Origin: Mikrocytos mackini
Taxonomy: Eukaryota; Endomyxa; Ascetosporea; Mikrocytida; Mikrocytiidae
Direction of reading: 5' to 3'
NCBI GenBank assembly: GCA_030180075.1
Contig: JASNJN010000032.1
Coordinates: 1 to 23,440 of the forward strand
DNA: 23,440 bases
Shown here: positions 1 to 8,719 of the stretch, in pieces
How the letters are laid out: each line of letters starts with the position of its first letter
Numbering within the stretch: position 1 is the stretch's first letter
Translations under genes and position numbers: made by a program
The notes under the pieces: generated by a model
What the model saw: only the letters and a program-made list of their open reading frames with translations
Database searches by the model: none
Told to the model about the DNA's origin: nothing

Positions 1-23
1 AAATATCGTCATACATCGGTTAT

Positions 24-168
24 GATGTGTGAAACACCATAAAACCACCAGCAAACATGCTAAAATGGACGATCGTGGGATATGGAAGATAGTGTGGGAA
101 TCGGAAGAAAGTGTGGGAAATGGAAGAAAGTGTGGGAAATGGAAGAAAGTGTGGGAAACAAGATTCCA
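24..168. repeat. Dispersed direct repeat, copy A (partner at 1877-1963)
   Basis: This stretch aligns with 1877-1963 on the same strand. The best part, starting with the shared word gctaaaat near 59, matches at about 32 of 39 positions with one gap, and the less conserved preceding 30 bases at about 18 of 30. Both copies end with gattcca. Copy A is lengthened by a 19-bp tandem expansion. Similarity seems to fade toward the left edge, so the true repeat may begin outside the window. The copies flank the retroelement relic, so they could be remains of its terminal repeats, but that is inference. Confidence 0.7.
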
Positions 169-646
169 GCCGTACATCTTTCATTATGAATTTTGCTTAT
201 ATGTTTAATTGTCTGTAAACGATCTTTGCCTACAAACTCACAATGATTACAGTTGAATATAGTTGTCGGTTTAGAAGTTTCAACTATGCTGTTATTAGTA
301 AGACTGGAGTCCAACGAAGAAGGGGCGATGTTGTTTGAAGCTTGTTTATTCGCGACCATAGTCACGGGATCTTTCTCTATGTTTTTTGTTGTGTTAAACT
401 CGTCACCCAGTGTATTCATATATATTTTAGATGTAGTAGATTTCTTCTCTTCGTTTATTTGGGTGTGGGTTCCGTGTTTCTTTTNGTTTGAATTGTGCTC
501 AATTTCTGAGAATAGTTTGTTCCTTCCAAAGACTAGTTGTGTAGTTGTAAATCTTATAGAGCTATGGCAAGTATTCCTAAATATACGTAATATCTTTGAC
601 ATTGCCTCAAGTACGGGCAATTCCTTATAGATCTTAATCCCGAATT
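60..646 (-). mobile_element. Relic of an integrase-bearing retroelement (Ty3/Gypsy-like)
   Basis: On the minus strand a short open stretch begins with what looks like the distal end of a retroviral-type (DDE) integrase core: a His-Ser-Ser, Thr, then Leu-Val-Phe-Gly-Arg pattern typical of the end of Ty3/Gypsy integrases. Further on is a single C2H2-like finger (Cys-x2-Cys-x12-His-x4-His), after which the reading runs into the 19-bp tandem repeat. Only this fragment is present; no polymerase, protease or gag part is seen in the window, so the element is broken and old. The family call rests on one short motif; a related integrase source cannot be excluded. Confidence 0.5.
75..159. repeat. 19-bp tandem repeat, about 4.5 copies
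   Basis: Units start at 75, 94, 113, 132 and 151 (last one partial). The consensus unit is gtgggaaatggaagaaagt. The third and fourth units are identical and the first two differ by a few bases, which suggests recent local expansion. The partner repeat at 1877-1963 holds only about one unit. Confidence 0.9.
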
Positions 647-713
647 AACTTTTTAGGTATCCTTTCAACTACTGAATTTCCTCTTGGGTTGTATGCCAGC
701 GTTGGCTAATGAA

Positions 714-915
714 TAGGGTTCGGAAAATATGTGACAAAAAACGATCAAATATGTGAATAATATGTGATTATTAGAGATTATAGAGGAAAGTCTAATATTC
801 GAGGATACTCAGATATGGGATACCTAAAAAATTTCTCTAATTTATAGGGGATTTTGTGGCGAATTTCACCCAAAATATGTGACCACAAGTTTTGTCACAT
901 ATATTCCGAACTTTA
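714..915. mobile_element. MITE-like element, 26-bp terminal inverted repeats
   Basis: Bases 714-739 and 890-915 form an inverted repeat with only three mismatches in 26 bp; the outer end reads tagggttcgg on the left and taaagttcgg on the right (reverse complement). The 7-bp sequence ctaatga directly flanks both sides (706-712, with one extra base before the left end, and 916-922), a convincing target-site duplication; an 8-bp version has one mismatch. The 202-bp body codes for nothing. The word atatgtga recurs inside both ends, as expected for transposase-binding sites. The duplication length of 7 to 8 bp would suit hAT-like or some Mutator-like elements. Confidence 0.8.
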
Positions 916-1135
916 CTAATGACGTATATTGTATTCCCGTAGTTTTGCTTATAAGTCTGATGATAAGAACTGTGTCCCTCTGTTTTTCATACATAGCGTA
1001 TTTTATATAGGGTTTTCGAATTATGGAACATCTCAAATACCCGGGTTTTGGTTCTGTAGGGCGGGTTTTGACGATAATAAAATGATTCCATTTTGGCGTG
1101 GAATTACACGAACTGATATTAGGTTATATTAAAAC

Positions 1136-1503
1136 TTCCCACAAAAACTTAAATTTTCCCACAAATCTTAATTATTTCCACATTCATAATTGGATATTTA
1201 TTGATATGTGTTATCCATATGCCTTTTAAAGACATAATAAACGCTATATTGTTGCGTTGTGCCAATATTTACTACAATATAACGTTTTTATCAATATATT
1301 TATAGCAAACATTAAACTTGAGTATACACGGGTTAGAAATTGAAAAATCACCATAACATTATCCTTGTAGATAAATATAAGCTATAAACAACCTACTTAG
1401 ACTTATCGACAAGGAATAAACCAAGCGATAGTCCAAAATTTAAGCTCTGGTATTTTATGGTAAATTTGCAGAACTTGTGGGAAAATTTAAGTTTTTGTGG
1501 GAA
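1136..1503. mobile_element. MITE-like element with 29-bp perfect inverted repeats made of 19-bp iterons
   Basis: Bases 1136-1164 are the exact reverse complement of 1475-1503. Each terminus is built of short direct repeats: on the left the block tttcccaca-plus-AT spacer recurs three times at about 19-bp spacing (ending near 1138, 1158 and 1178), on the right twice in the opposite orientation. The 368-bp body has no ORF. A clean target duplication is not visible; the flanks (tattaaaac against tatttaagt) match only in part. Family unknown. Confidence 0.75.
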
Positions 1504-1876
1504 TATTTAAGTGAGCCCTATTTATATTAGCCAATTTTGAATATTAGCTGTTTAATGAATAAGAATAAGCATAATTTCACGGATGAATAGCTAACTACAT
1601 ATTTAAATTATTGTGACTTTTAGGTTGATTTTTATCGTTAAATAGGGCCTATGTGAATAAATAATTTTGAATTTTAAATATAATTTTTGAACATTATTCC
1701 GAATAAATTAATTTATGAAAGCTGGGAAGTCAATTTTCCTAGTTTATCTGGTTTAATTTCTATAAATCTTCAAAATTATGAATGCGCTTATAATATTCAA
1801 GATTATAGTAAGGATTTGCGAATTAACCGATCAAAATAGTATTTGTATCTGAAAAATGGTGACGTATGGCCATTAG

Positions 1877-1963
1877 GATGTGTTCTAAACCCCATATCCA
1901 TCAACAATAATGCTAAAATAGATATCGCGGGGCATGGAAGATAATGAGGGAAATGTGATTCCA
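1877..1963. repeat. Dispersed direct repeat, copy B (partner at 24-168)
   Basis: Same-strand partner of the repeat at the left edge, with the shared core gctaaaat, atcg, ggg and atggaagata in order. It carries one 19-bp unit rather than the 4.5 of copy A. Divergence of about 20 to 30 percent points to an old duplication or to two members of a dispersed family. Confidence 0.7.
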
Positions 1964-2473
1964 ACCATGAAAAAGTCAAAAATTTATAATACAGAACAAT
2001 TGGAAATGGGTTTTATTTTATTTAAACACGAATATGGTTTTAGAATAAAAATGCTTCATAATTTTTAAGAAATGAAACTAGAAAGACATTGTCGTGAAAA
2101 AATTACAAAATTTATTAGTTTAACGAAGTTGAACTGTATCGATATAATACTATCAACCATTTAATTAAATTGTTATAATCGACTTTAAAACATGGATTTT
2201 CTTTTTAAAAGTGACAAGTTATAATTGTTTAAAAGGAATACAAATAATTCGTTAATCATATGGTCACTGTGTAACTAATTTATAGTTTAAAATTTTATGT
2301 ATTGCCCAAATTTCAATATCACAATCCCAAAATTAAAGTATCAAAATTTTCAAATATGTTTTTAACCTCTTATTTTCATCTTTGTCAGGCTTTCGAACAT
2401 ATTTCAGCCTTCTTCTTTAGTCAGAAATTTTTATGTTTGTAGTTAATTTATCATAGATTTAATATGGATTCGA

Positions 2474-2491
2474 TTTTTTGAAAATTTAAAA
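2474..2491 (+). promoter_or_regulatory. Start-proximal TTTGAAAATTTAAAA motif
   Basis: The 18 bases just before the ATG at 2492 hold ttttttgaaaatttaaaa. Very similar words lie just before the starts of several other genes in the window. Possibly a core promoter or initiator with very short 5' leaders; inference from recurrence only. Confidence 0.4.
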
Positions 2492-3337
2492 ATGTCAAAT
2501 AAAATTCAAAAATTCGTAAGTTTCTTGGTATTATTTCACAGTCTATTTATACATACGATACCGGGCGATGAATGCAACAAAGACGAGTGTATAATTAGCG
2601 GAATTTACTTTAGATATACAAAAGGCGTCGAAGCAAACACGAAAGTATTTTCACTATATTTTACACCTCAATCCTTTGCCAATATCCAAATAGATTCAAA
2701 AACAAAGAACAATGAGTCTTTCAAAATAAAACTGGGAAAATGTGCTACTGCCAACTACAATGTAAAGCCAGGGGACACTTTATATTTCGACGACAAGAGT
2801 CAGGTCTCAGTTGCAATCGATCGTTCAATAACCACAGAAACAAACCTTAAATTAAGACATTTGTTAGTTTACTCATCAGACCTTACAGAGACACTCGATT
2901 TACTTAACGATCTTTTCAAAGACCTAAACATGTATCCTACTATAAAGACGTCAAATTGTAATGATGTACACGCTATCATAGAGTCGTTTAGTGACACATC
3001 TGTCAAATTCTTATTCAGCATTAAAAGCGTAGACGACCATTTTAAAGATGCTTTTAACGTTGAAATGGATGTTGAGGATGGTAAGCCTATTCTCAACAAA
3101 AACACAGAAGTATATTTCAGTTATACAAAAGTAGACATAGGATATAAATCGAATAGGCTCGGGGAGTTTATATATGAGAAAATAAAAAGCTCGGGAAATA
3201 CGTGGAAGATTGTGTTATATGTTAGCCTTGTTGTATTCATTATAATATTAATTACATTTATAAAGTATTGGCATAAACAGCGGAAAATTAAAAAAAATAA
3301 AAAGAACAAAAATATTAATAATAACAATAAGTGGTAA
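2492..3337 (+). CDS. Secreted/type I membrane protein, PGDxCN-x3-CI family, hypothetical
   Basis: The 281-residue product has a signal peptide (Lys-rich start, hydrophobic stretch about residues 8-22), an ectodomain, one transmembrane helix at about 239-258 and a short, very basic cytoplasmic tail rich in Lys and Asn. That predicts a type I plasma-membrane or endomembrane protein. Near the mature N terminus lies Pro24-Gly-Asp-x-Cys28-Asn-x3-Cys33-Ile, then Gly-Ile and an aromatic/Tyr. Two more ectodomain cysteines and one Asn-Glu-Ser glycosylation sequon are visible. The same motif and architecture recur in the convergent gene at 3576-4463, so the two are likely diverged paralogs. I recognise no known family. 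The ATG at 2492 is chosen because it gives the signal peptide and follows the common AT-rich start motif. Confidence 0.85.
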   Translation: MSNKIQKFVSFLVLFHSLFIHTIPGDECNKDECIISGIYFRYTKGVEANTKVFSLYFTPQSFANIQIDSKTKNNESFKIKLGKCATANYNVKPGDTLYFDDKSQVSVAIDRSITTETNLKLRHLLVYSSDLTETLDLLNDLFKDLNMYPTIKTSNCNDVHAIIESFSDTSVKFLFSIKSVDDHFKDAFNVEMDVEDGKPILNKNTEVYFSYTKVDIGYKSNRLGEFIYEKIKSSGNTWKIVLYVSLVVFIIILITFIKYWHKQRKIKKNKKNKNINNNNKW

Positions 3338-3575
3338 ATGAATATTAATGTGAGTTTAATTATAATAGAGAACATTTTTGTATGAGAGTGTAAGGAAATA
3401 TTATAATAGTTTTAACGTGTTTTATATTTTCATCAATAAACAACTTAAATATTATAATTTATTCCTTAATAAGTAAAATTAAGATAAAGTTGAAAAACAA
3501 TGTTATATTGTATCGTTAAAATTTTAATCACAAATTCATGAATTTGTTTAATAAATTTAATTTAAATATTACTAA

Positions 3576-4463
3576 TTACATGCATATATTTATTTTTAGG
3601 CTCAATTTACATATAAGTAAGAATATCTTCCACCAAAGTAGCAACACTTGAGTTCTATCACTTTTATCTTTATTTTTATCTTTTAATTCTTCTCCACAGT
3701 TTATTCTTTTGTTATTCACAGTTCTATAATATTTGCACAAAGTCGCATTTTGGTACCTATTACTACATAAATAATACTCCAGCAACTTTCTACTGAACCA
3801 ACACTCATCTAACTTATCCAATCCCAATACTTTCCCTTCCAAATCTTTTGTAAACTCCAATAAAAACTGTGATGTAAAATCATTAAAAGAAGAGCCGTCC
3901 AACATTATTGGTTCTGATTTATCTGGAGGCCAACTCAACAATTTAGAATTTACAAGTTTGAAGTTCCACCCTATGTTTACATCTCGTTCTCTATAAAGTG
4001 ATACAGTATTAATTTGTTCATCATCGTCAATGAATGGGATGATAAGTAGAGCTGGATCTGTAATGTAGTCAGTCTCGTAAATAACTAGTGTGTTTAGATT
4101 GTCTTTAAATTCATTTAGCAATGTTTTTAGTACTCTGTGGTTGTTAAGACTGAGTAAGGGAGAGTTATTGTGTAAAAGTTGGGTTATATAGAATTTGTCG
4201 TGGGTTGGGTACTCTATGGTTATACCTTTCGTTCTAATACATCTTGTGTTGTTACATAAGTCACCAGGACTGTCGTTTCTGTATTCAGGAGTAAATACTT
4301 TGTTTCCAAAAATCAAATTTAACTTGGCAAACCAAGAACTATGGTTTTGAAGATCTGTGTTGAGTTCTAACATTGCTGATGGTTCAACTTTCATTGAACT
4401 GTACTGGTTAACCATAGTATAAATGAAATAAGTCTCTAAAATTACATAAAACAAAATTTTCAT
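3576..4463 (-). CDS. Secreted/membrane protein, PGDxCN-x3-CI family, hypothetical
   Basis: The frame is open from an ATG at 4532 (318 codons), but the ATG at 4463 (Met24 of the long form) directly starts a hydrophobic signal-like stretch and follows a ctttgaatttt start motif, so I prefer it (295 residues). The ectodomain holds Pro-Gly-Asp-Leu-Cys-Asn-x3-Cys-Ile followed by Gly-Ile and Tyr (Cys93 and Cys98 in the long form), matching the neighbour at 2492-3337. A hydrophobic helix (LLLWWKIFLLICKLSL) lies close to the C terminus, so it may be a short-tailed type I protein or carry a lipid anchor. Several cysteines cluster at about residues 244-280, and Asn-Asn-Thr and Asn-Ala-Thr sequons suggest glycosylation. 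Stop is TAA. Function unknown. Confidence 0.82.
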   Translation of the reverse strand: MKILFYVILETYFIYTMVNQYSSMKVEPSAMLELNTDLQNHSSWFAKLNLIFGNKVFTPEYRNDSPGDLCNNTRCIRTKGITIEYPTHDKFYITQLLHNNSPLLSLNNHRVLKTLLNEFKDNLNTLVIYETDYITDPALLIIPFIDDDEQINTVSLYRERDVNIGWNFKLVNSKLLSWPPDKSEPIMLDGSSFNDFTSQFLLEFTKDLEGKVLGLDKLDECWFSRKLLEYYLCSNRYQNATLCKYYRTVNNKRINCGEELKDKNKDKSDRTQVLLLWWKIFLLICKLSLKINICM

Positions 4464-4532
4464 AAAATTCAAAGTTTTATATGTGAAGTAGTTATTTAAT
4501 TTTGAATTCAAAATGACCAAAATGATTTCCAT

Positions 4533-6976
4533 TATTGTAATTCGATGATTTGTAATGATTTAAATCACGTTTTTTGTTTTACTCAACAAGGGTTTTTGTA
4601 TTTTGATATAAACTTTTTANTTATATAGGAAATTGCCCTAAAAACATGCATTCTTTGCGCCAAATTGCCGCTAAAACGATGAAAATCCATCCATTTTATT
4701 ATAAAATTCGGAAATTCTCTTCCAAAAAATAAACGGAAATGACAAAATAATTCTGATTATGTATTAATAACGATATTAAATAACTATTAATGATTTATAT
4801 GGCGAATTTAATTTTTGATTTTTTCGTCGTAAATTTTTATTTTTATTTTCCAGATTAACAACTCAAATAATTCCATTTATTACGCCAAACTGCTCTTATT
4901 TAGTCAATTTACCTAAAAATTGCCCAAAATTGCTTTATTGCCTTTTATTGCTTTTAAAAAACGCTACCAATGGCTCTATGGGACCTGAAAATCGTTCTAG
5001 AGCGTTAAATGACGTATTAATAATCATATGCAATTTTTAAAAAATTGCTTTTTGGGAGCCCTAATAATATAGCACTCATTTTTAAATTTCCGGCAACAAG
5101 TTAAAATGGTCATAATATGTATAATTAATTCAAAAATGTTGTGCTGTTTTAATTCCAATCATCAAATTCATAAACCTGACTATTTAAGTTGAATCCTATA
5201 CCTCCTTCAATATTGGACAAAACGAGTATAATGGGGTGTGTTTTAAATTAAATAAAAAAGATAACCGTTGATCTGTCTACCCAACGCTATTCAAAAGACT
5301 GGTTGATATACCCTTCATATTGATTTATGTATAAAACTTAAACCTAAGTTTAAAACTTATAGGTAAATTTCGGTATTTNNATNCAAANTATNNAAAAACT
5401 TACAGTGNACCAGGTAACTTTGAAATGGGTATCTTTTTCATTTTTCAAGGTATATTTCTGTCTGCTCTGCTCATAACTAAAGTACTGTTCTAAACAAGAC
5501 AACAACTTTAAATGCCCAATTATAAACAGTAGCTTCAAATTGTTAAATGGTTTATCAAGACTATATAAAAACATTCGAAAACTTTACATTTATTTTATTT
5601 GCTCTTATAACTTTTATACATCATGAAATAACAAAAACGAATTTTAATTACATTAATAGATGTATTTTAATCCAAAGTCTTTCTCCAACTAATAATTAAA
5701 GATAACTGAGATATATAGAAGTATAAACAAATTGNGCATGGAGTTGAAGTAAAGGAATATGAAATTAAGAATTTAAAGAAAACAAAAATCCTGATGTTTT
5801 AAAACGAACACTTATTGGAAAAGCTCAAATAAATACCCTAAAGAATTTATATATAAATTTTAAATTCATTCTCTAGCTGTAGTTTTAACTATTTCCAATA
5901 CAAATAAAGAAAAACACAAATAAATGAATATAATTATTTTTATTTTATTTAATAAACAATACACGATGTTGCCAATTTTATTTAATTAATTAATTTTAAA
6001 TTTGTTTATGGATAACTTTTTATAACAATAATATATTTGTCTATAATATGTTGTAATTTTTATTAAATATTTATAATATATTATTTTAAATAACTAATAT
6101 ATAAAATGATATTTTATTTGCGCCATAAATTAAAAAATTGTTTTAGGTGTGCCTATGCTTCGCACTTTCTAATCGTGATTACGCCTAGTAATAGATATAA
6201 ACCAGGTCTTAAAACTAGTTAGAAATACAATTTAACAAAACTTCCGAATATCCATGAAAATTAATCCATTATCAATATGATTCTACTATCAAAGTATCCA
6301 GTAACCCAGTACTTACTGTATTTTGAACCGGAATATACTATCCATCAGATAATTCCTATAGCGCTTGTTTAACATCATGTGATTATTGGGAAACAACCTC
6401 ACAACTGGTGAAAAAGAAAAGGTTTGATTTTTAAAATACAAAATTCCCCATTACTTTGCCAATCATTCCGTGTTTTATGACATACGGACTTACCGAACCC
6501 TGGTTGGAACCCTATCAAGGTGCTTCTCTTATTGCCCACAAAACGCGAGATGAGACAGAGTTCTCGACATTCTGATTGTTTTAGATATTTCACTCAGCAT
6601 GGGCCATAGCTCCTGCACGATGGGATTGTTTGAATTACTGATTTTGCGACCCAATGAGATTTTAAAAAATAAAATCTTCGTTGAATAGCCGAATGAAAAA
6701 AATTAAAACAACATAATCTATATGCCCAAGAAATTCAATATCATGGCGAGCTTCTTCAGTAAATGAATAAATCAAAACAAACATAAACGGAAAACTTTTT
6801 ATTAAAATTGATAATTTAGGTTTGAATTAATAACAAGACTCAAACTCATAAGAAAACCATTCGAATTAATAAATCTTTTATTTTGGATATCACAAGTCGG
6901 TGATCAAAAATATATTTACAACACAATAGAGAAAATTTTAAAAAGAAAATTAAATTTTTTTGAAAACACAAAAGGT
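4533..6976. other. Noncoding AT-rich region with ambiguous bases
   Basis: No ORF here shows a recognisable domain or coding character. Visible structure: a cluster of attgcc/attgct words (about 4631-4670 and 4915-4951, again near 5043), a perfect 9-bp palindrome with a one-base centre at 5030-5048, and long poly-A/T runs. Ambiguous bases at 4620, 5379-5380, 5383, 5388, 5392-5393, 5408 and 5735 suggest low coverage or collapsed repeat copies. Short ORFs at 5350-5574 and 6399-6593 (minus) look like chance or decayed repeat sequence. Confidence 0.6.
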
Positions 6977-8581
6977 ATGCCAGAAAAAAGCCCATTGGAA
7001 TTTGACGACAAGAAAAGGCAGATCAAAGCCACCCAAGGCACATCTTACAACACTATGATGTACGACGAAATCCTCGCATTCACCGCGCAGATCAACCTCT
7101 CCCTCGTTGAAAACAAACACCTCAAGTCCCACGTCCCCATCGCAGACGGCGACATGCGGAACCTAGACCTGTTCAAGAAGGTGGCGGACGGCAAGGTATT
7201 GGCCGCTCTCATCAACCTAGTCGAGCCGGGTTCCATCGATATGAGAGTCCTCAACACCGAGGGAAAGAGTGCTGCTATGAAGGCCAGTCTCGACCGGGAG
7301 AATATAGACCTCGTACTCAAAACTCTCAACTCGATCGGGGTCTCATCTAAGTCCGTGACTGTGCTCAACATGATAGAGTACGAGCAATCTACCTCACTCA
7401 TTCTCGGTCTCCTCTGGCAGGTACTCAAGAAAGTGGTCCTCAAACGGATCGACCTCTTATACAACAACAACCTGGCCAGACTACTGAGGGAAGGCGAGAC
7501 ACTAGAAGATCTGAAGAACATGAAGCCGGAGGAGTTGTTGAAGAGATGGATAAACTACCACTTGGAGAAAGCGGGAAGCAGTAAGAGAGTGCACAACTTC
7601 GGCTCCGATTTGAAGGATGGACAGGCTTACATAGACCTATTGGACCATATAAGTGGGAAGAGTAGTGGGTTAAAGCAGTATAAGGAAGAGAGTGAGGACA
7701 CAAGGGCTAAGAAGATAGTCGAGCATGTGAAAGAAAAGTATGGGATAGATGTAAAGGTTTCTCACAAGTTCATAACACAGGGACTGGAGAGAGTCAACCT
7801 CATATTTCTGTCCAGTATATACAATGCCAACCCTTACTTGGAAGACTTGGATGAACAGATAGACCTCGAAATAGATCCTGTTATGGATGCGGATAAGAAG
7901 GCGATTAGGAACTGGATGATGAGTATGTTGCCGGACGAGGAGATTGGTGACATATACGAGATTATATCCCACGGTAAACTACCAATTATGATACTCGACA
8001 AGATTAAGCCAGATGTTGTTGATTGGAGCATGGTTAAGAAGAAACCAATAAATAATTTCGAGAGGATTGGGAACTCAGAAGAGATCATTCGTGCAACCAG
8101 AAAGAGTTTCAATCTGGATCTCACAACCAGCCACAGCCTTCCCATAGCAGAAAAAGAGAAGAAGTATGTTCACGATTTCTTTTTAATGATAATTAAAAAC
8201 CATTCGCTGTCCATACTTGAAAACATAAAAATAGATAACAAGAAAATGACAGAGAAAGACGTTATCAGATGGGCCAGGAAGAACATTAAAAAGGTCAATG
8301 AAAACCTCGGTGTCACAGGGTCCCATAGTGAAGCTTGGAAAACAGGAGTTGCACTTATTACACTTCTAGCTGCAATCAAGCCTGAAGTCATCAACTGGGA
8401 GTTCGTCACAACTGAGACACCAACCGACGAAGATAAACTTCAGAATATAAGTTATGCTCTCACTATAGCTAGAAAACAAGGCGCTATTCTGTTCTGTGGA
8501 CCAGAAGCTATTTTGGCTGGGAATAACAACATGATCGTTCTATTCTGTATAGAAATCATGAGGATATCTCACGAGAAGTAA
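6977..8581 (+). CDS. FIM1: Fimbrin/plastin, actin-bundling protein, without EF hands
   Basis: Fimbrin cross-links actin filaments through two actin-binding domains, each of two calponin-homology (CH) domains. The 534-residue product aligns along its length with plastins: CH1 about 22-155 (LFKKVADGKVLAALINL and EPGSID, then the LGLLWQVLK helix), the linker EGETLEDL, CH2 about 187-295 (PEELLKRWINYHL, then DLKDGQAYIDLL), CH3 about 305-410 (IRNWMMSM) and CH4 about 430-530 (VIRWARKN, GVALITLLAAI). The N-terminal Ca-binding EF hands of animal plastins are missing; only about 20 residues precede CH1, so bundling is probably not regulated by Ca through this protein. The 5' half uses many C- and G-ending codons, unlike the AT-rich 3' half, suggesting high expression. 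It converges on SMC6 with a 138-bp gap. Stop TAA. Confidence 0.95.
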   Translation: MPEKSPLEFDDKKRQIKATQGTSYNTMMYDEILAFTAQINLSLVENKHLKSHVPIADGDMRNLDLFKKVADGKVLAALINLVEPGSIDMRVLNTEGKSAAMKASLDRENIDLVLKTLNSIGVSSKSVTVLNMIEYEQSTSLILGLLWQVLKKVVLKRIDLLYNNNLARLLREGETLEDLKNMKPEELLKRWINYHLEKAGSSKRVHNFGSDLKDGQAYIDLLDHISGKSSGLKQYKEESEDTRAKKIVEHVKEKYGIDVKVSHKFITQGLERVNLIFLSSIYNANPYLEDLDEQIDLEIDPVMDADKKAIRNWMMSMLPDEEIGDIYEIISHGKLPIMILDKIKPDVVDWSMVKKKPINNFERIGNSEEIIRATRKSFNLDLTTSHSLPIAEKEKKYVHDFFLMIIKNHSLSILENIKIDNKKMTEKDVIRWARKNIKKVNENLGVTGSHSEAWKTGVALITLLAAIKPEVINWEFVTTETPTDEDKLQNISYALTIARKQGAILFCGPEAILAGNNNMIVLFCIEIMRISHEK

Positions 8582-8719
8582 TAACAATAAGTAATTCTAC
8601 ATGTCAATAGAAAATATCGGTACCGTTTATTATCGTAGAGAATGATTAGCATTAACACATATAATCAGGGATGGTAAATTTGGTAAAGAATACGAACATT
8701 TCGATATTAAGAAAATAAA

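Larger units (their letters stand above)
1504..2491. other. Noncoding AT-rich spacer
   Basis: Apart from copy B of the direct repeat I see no gene, tRNA or clear repeat. A short imperfect inverted pair (agccctattt near 1513, aaatagggcc near 1639) could be the ends of a third small element of about 140 bp, but only ten bases match. Confidence 0.6.

Noticed and set aside
75-159. CRISPR-like array
   Set aside because: The 19-bp units are directly adjacent without spacers; it is a simple tandem repeat in a eukaryotic context.
929-1132. 67-codon plus-strand ORF between the two MITE-like elements
   Set aside because: No motif, no start-proximal signal, surrounded by repeats; consistent with chance.
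1510-1650. Third small inverted-repeat element
   Set aside because: Only about ten terminal bases match and no target duplication is seen.
5350-5574. 74-codon minus-strand ORF
   Set aside because: Contains many ambiguous bases and no recognisable domain; cannot be supported.
6470-6530. tRNA-like words (gaaccct, ggttgga) in the spacer before fimbrin
   Set aside because: No cloverleaf pairing and no consistent A and B box spacing.
6399-6593. 64-codon minus-strand ORF with a Gly/Phe-rich part
   Set aside because: No family pattern and no upstream start motif.
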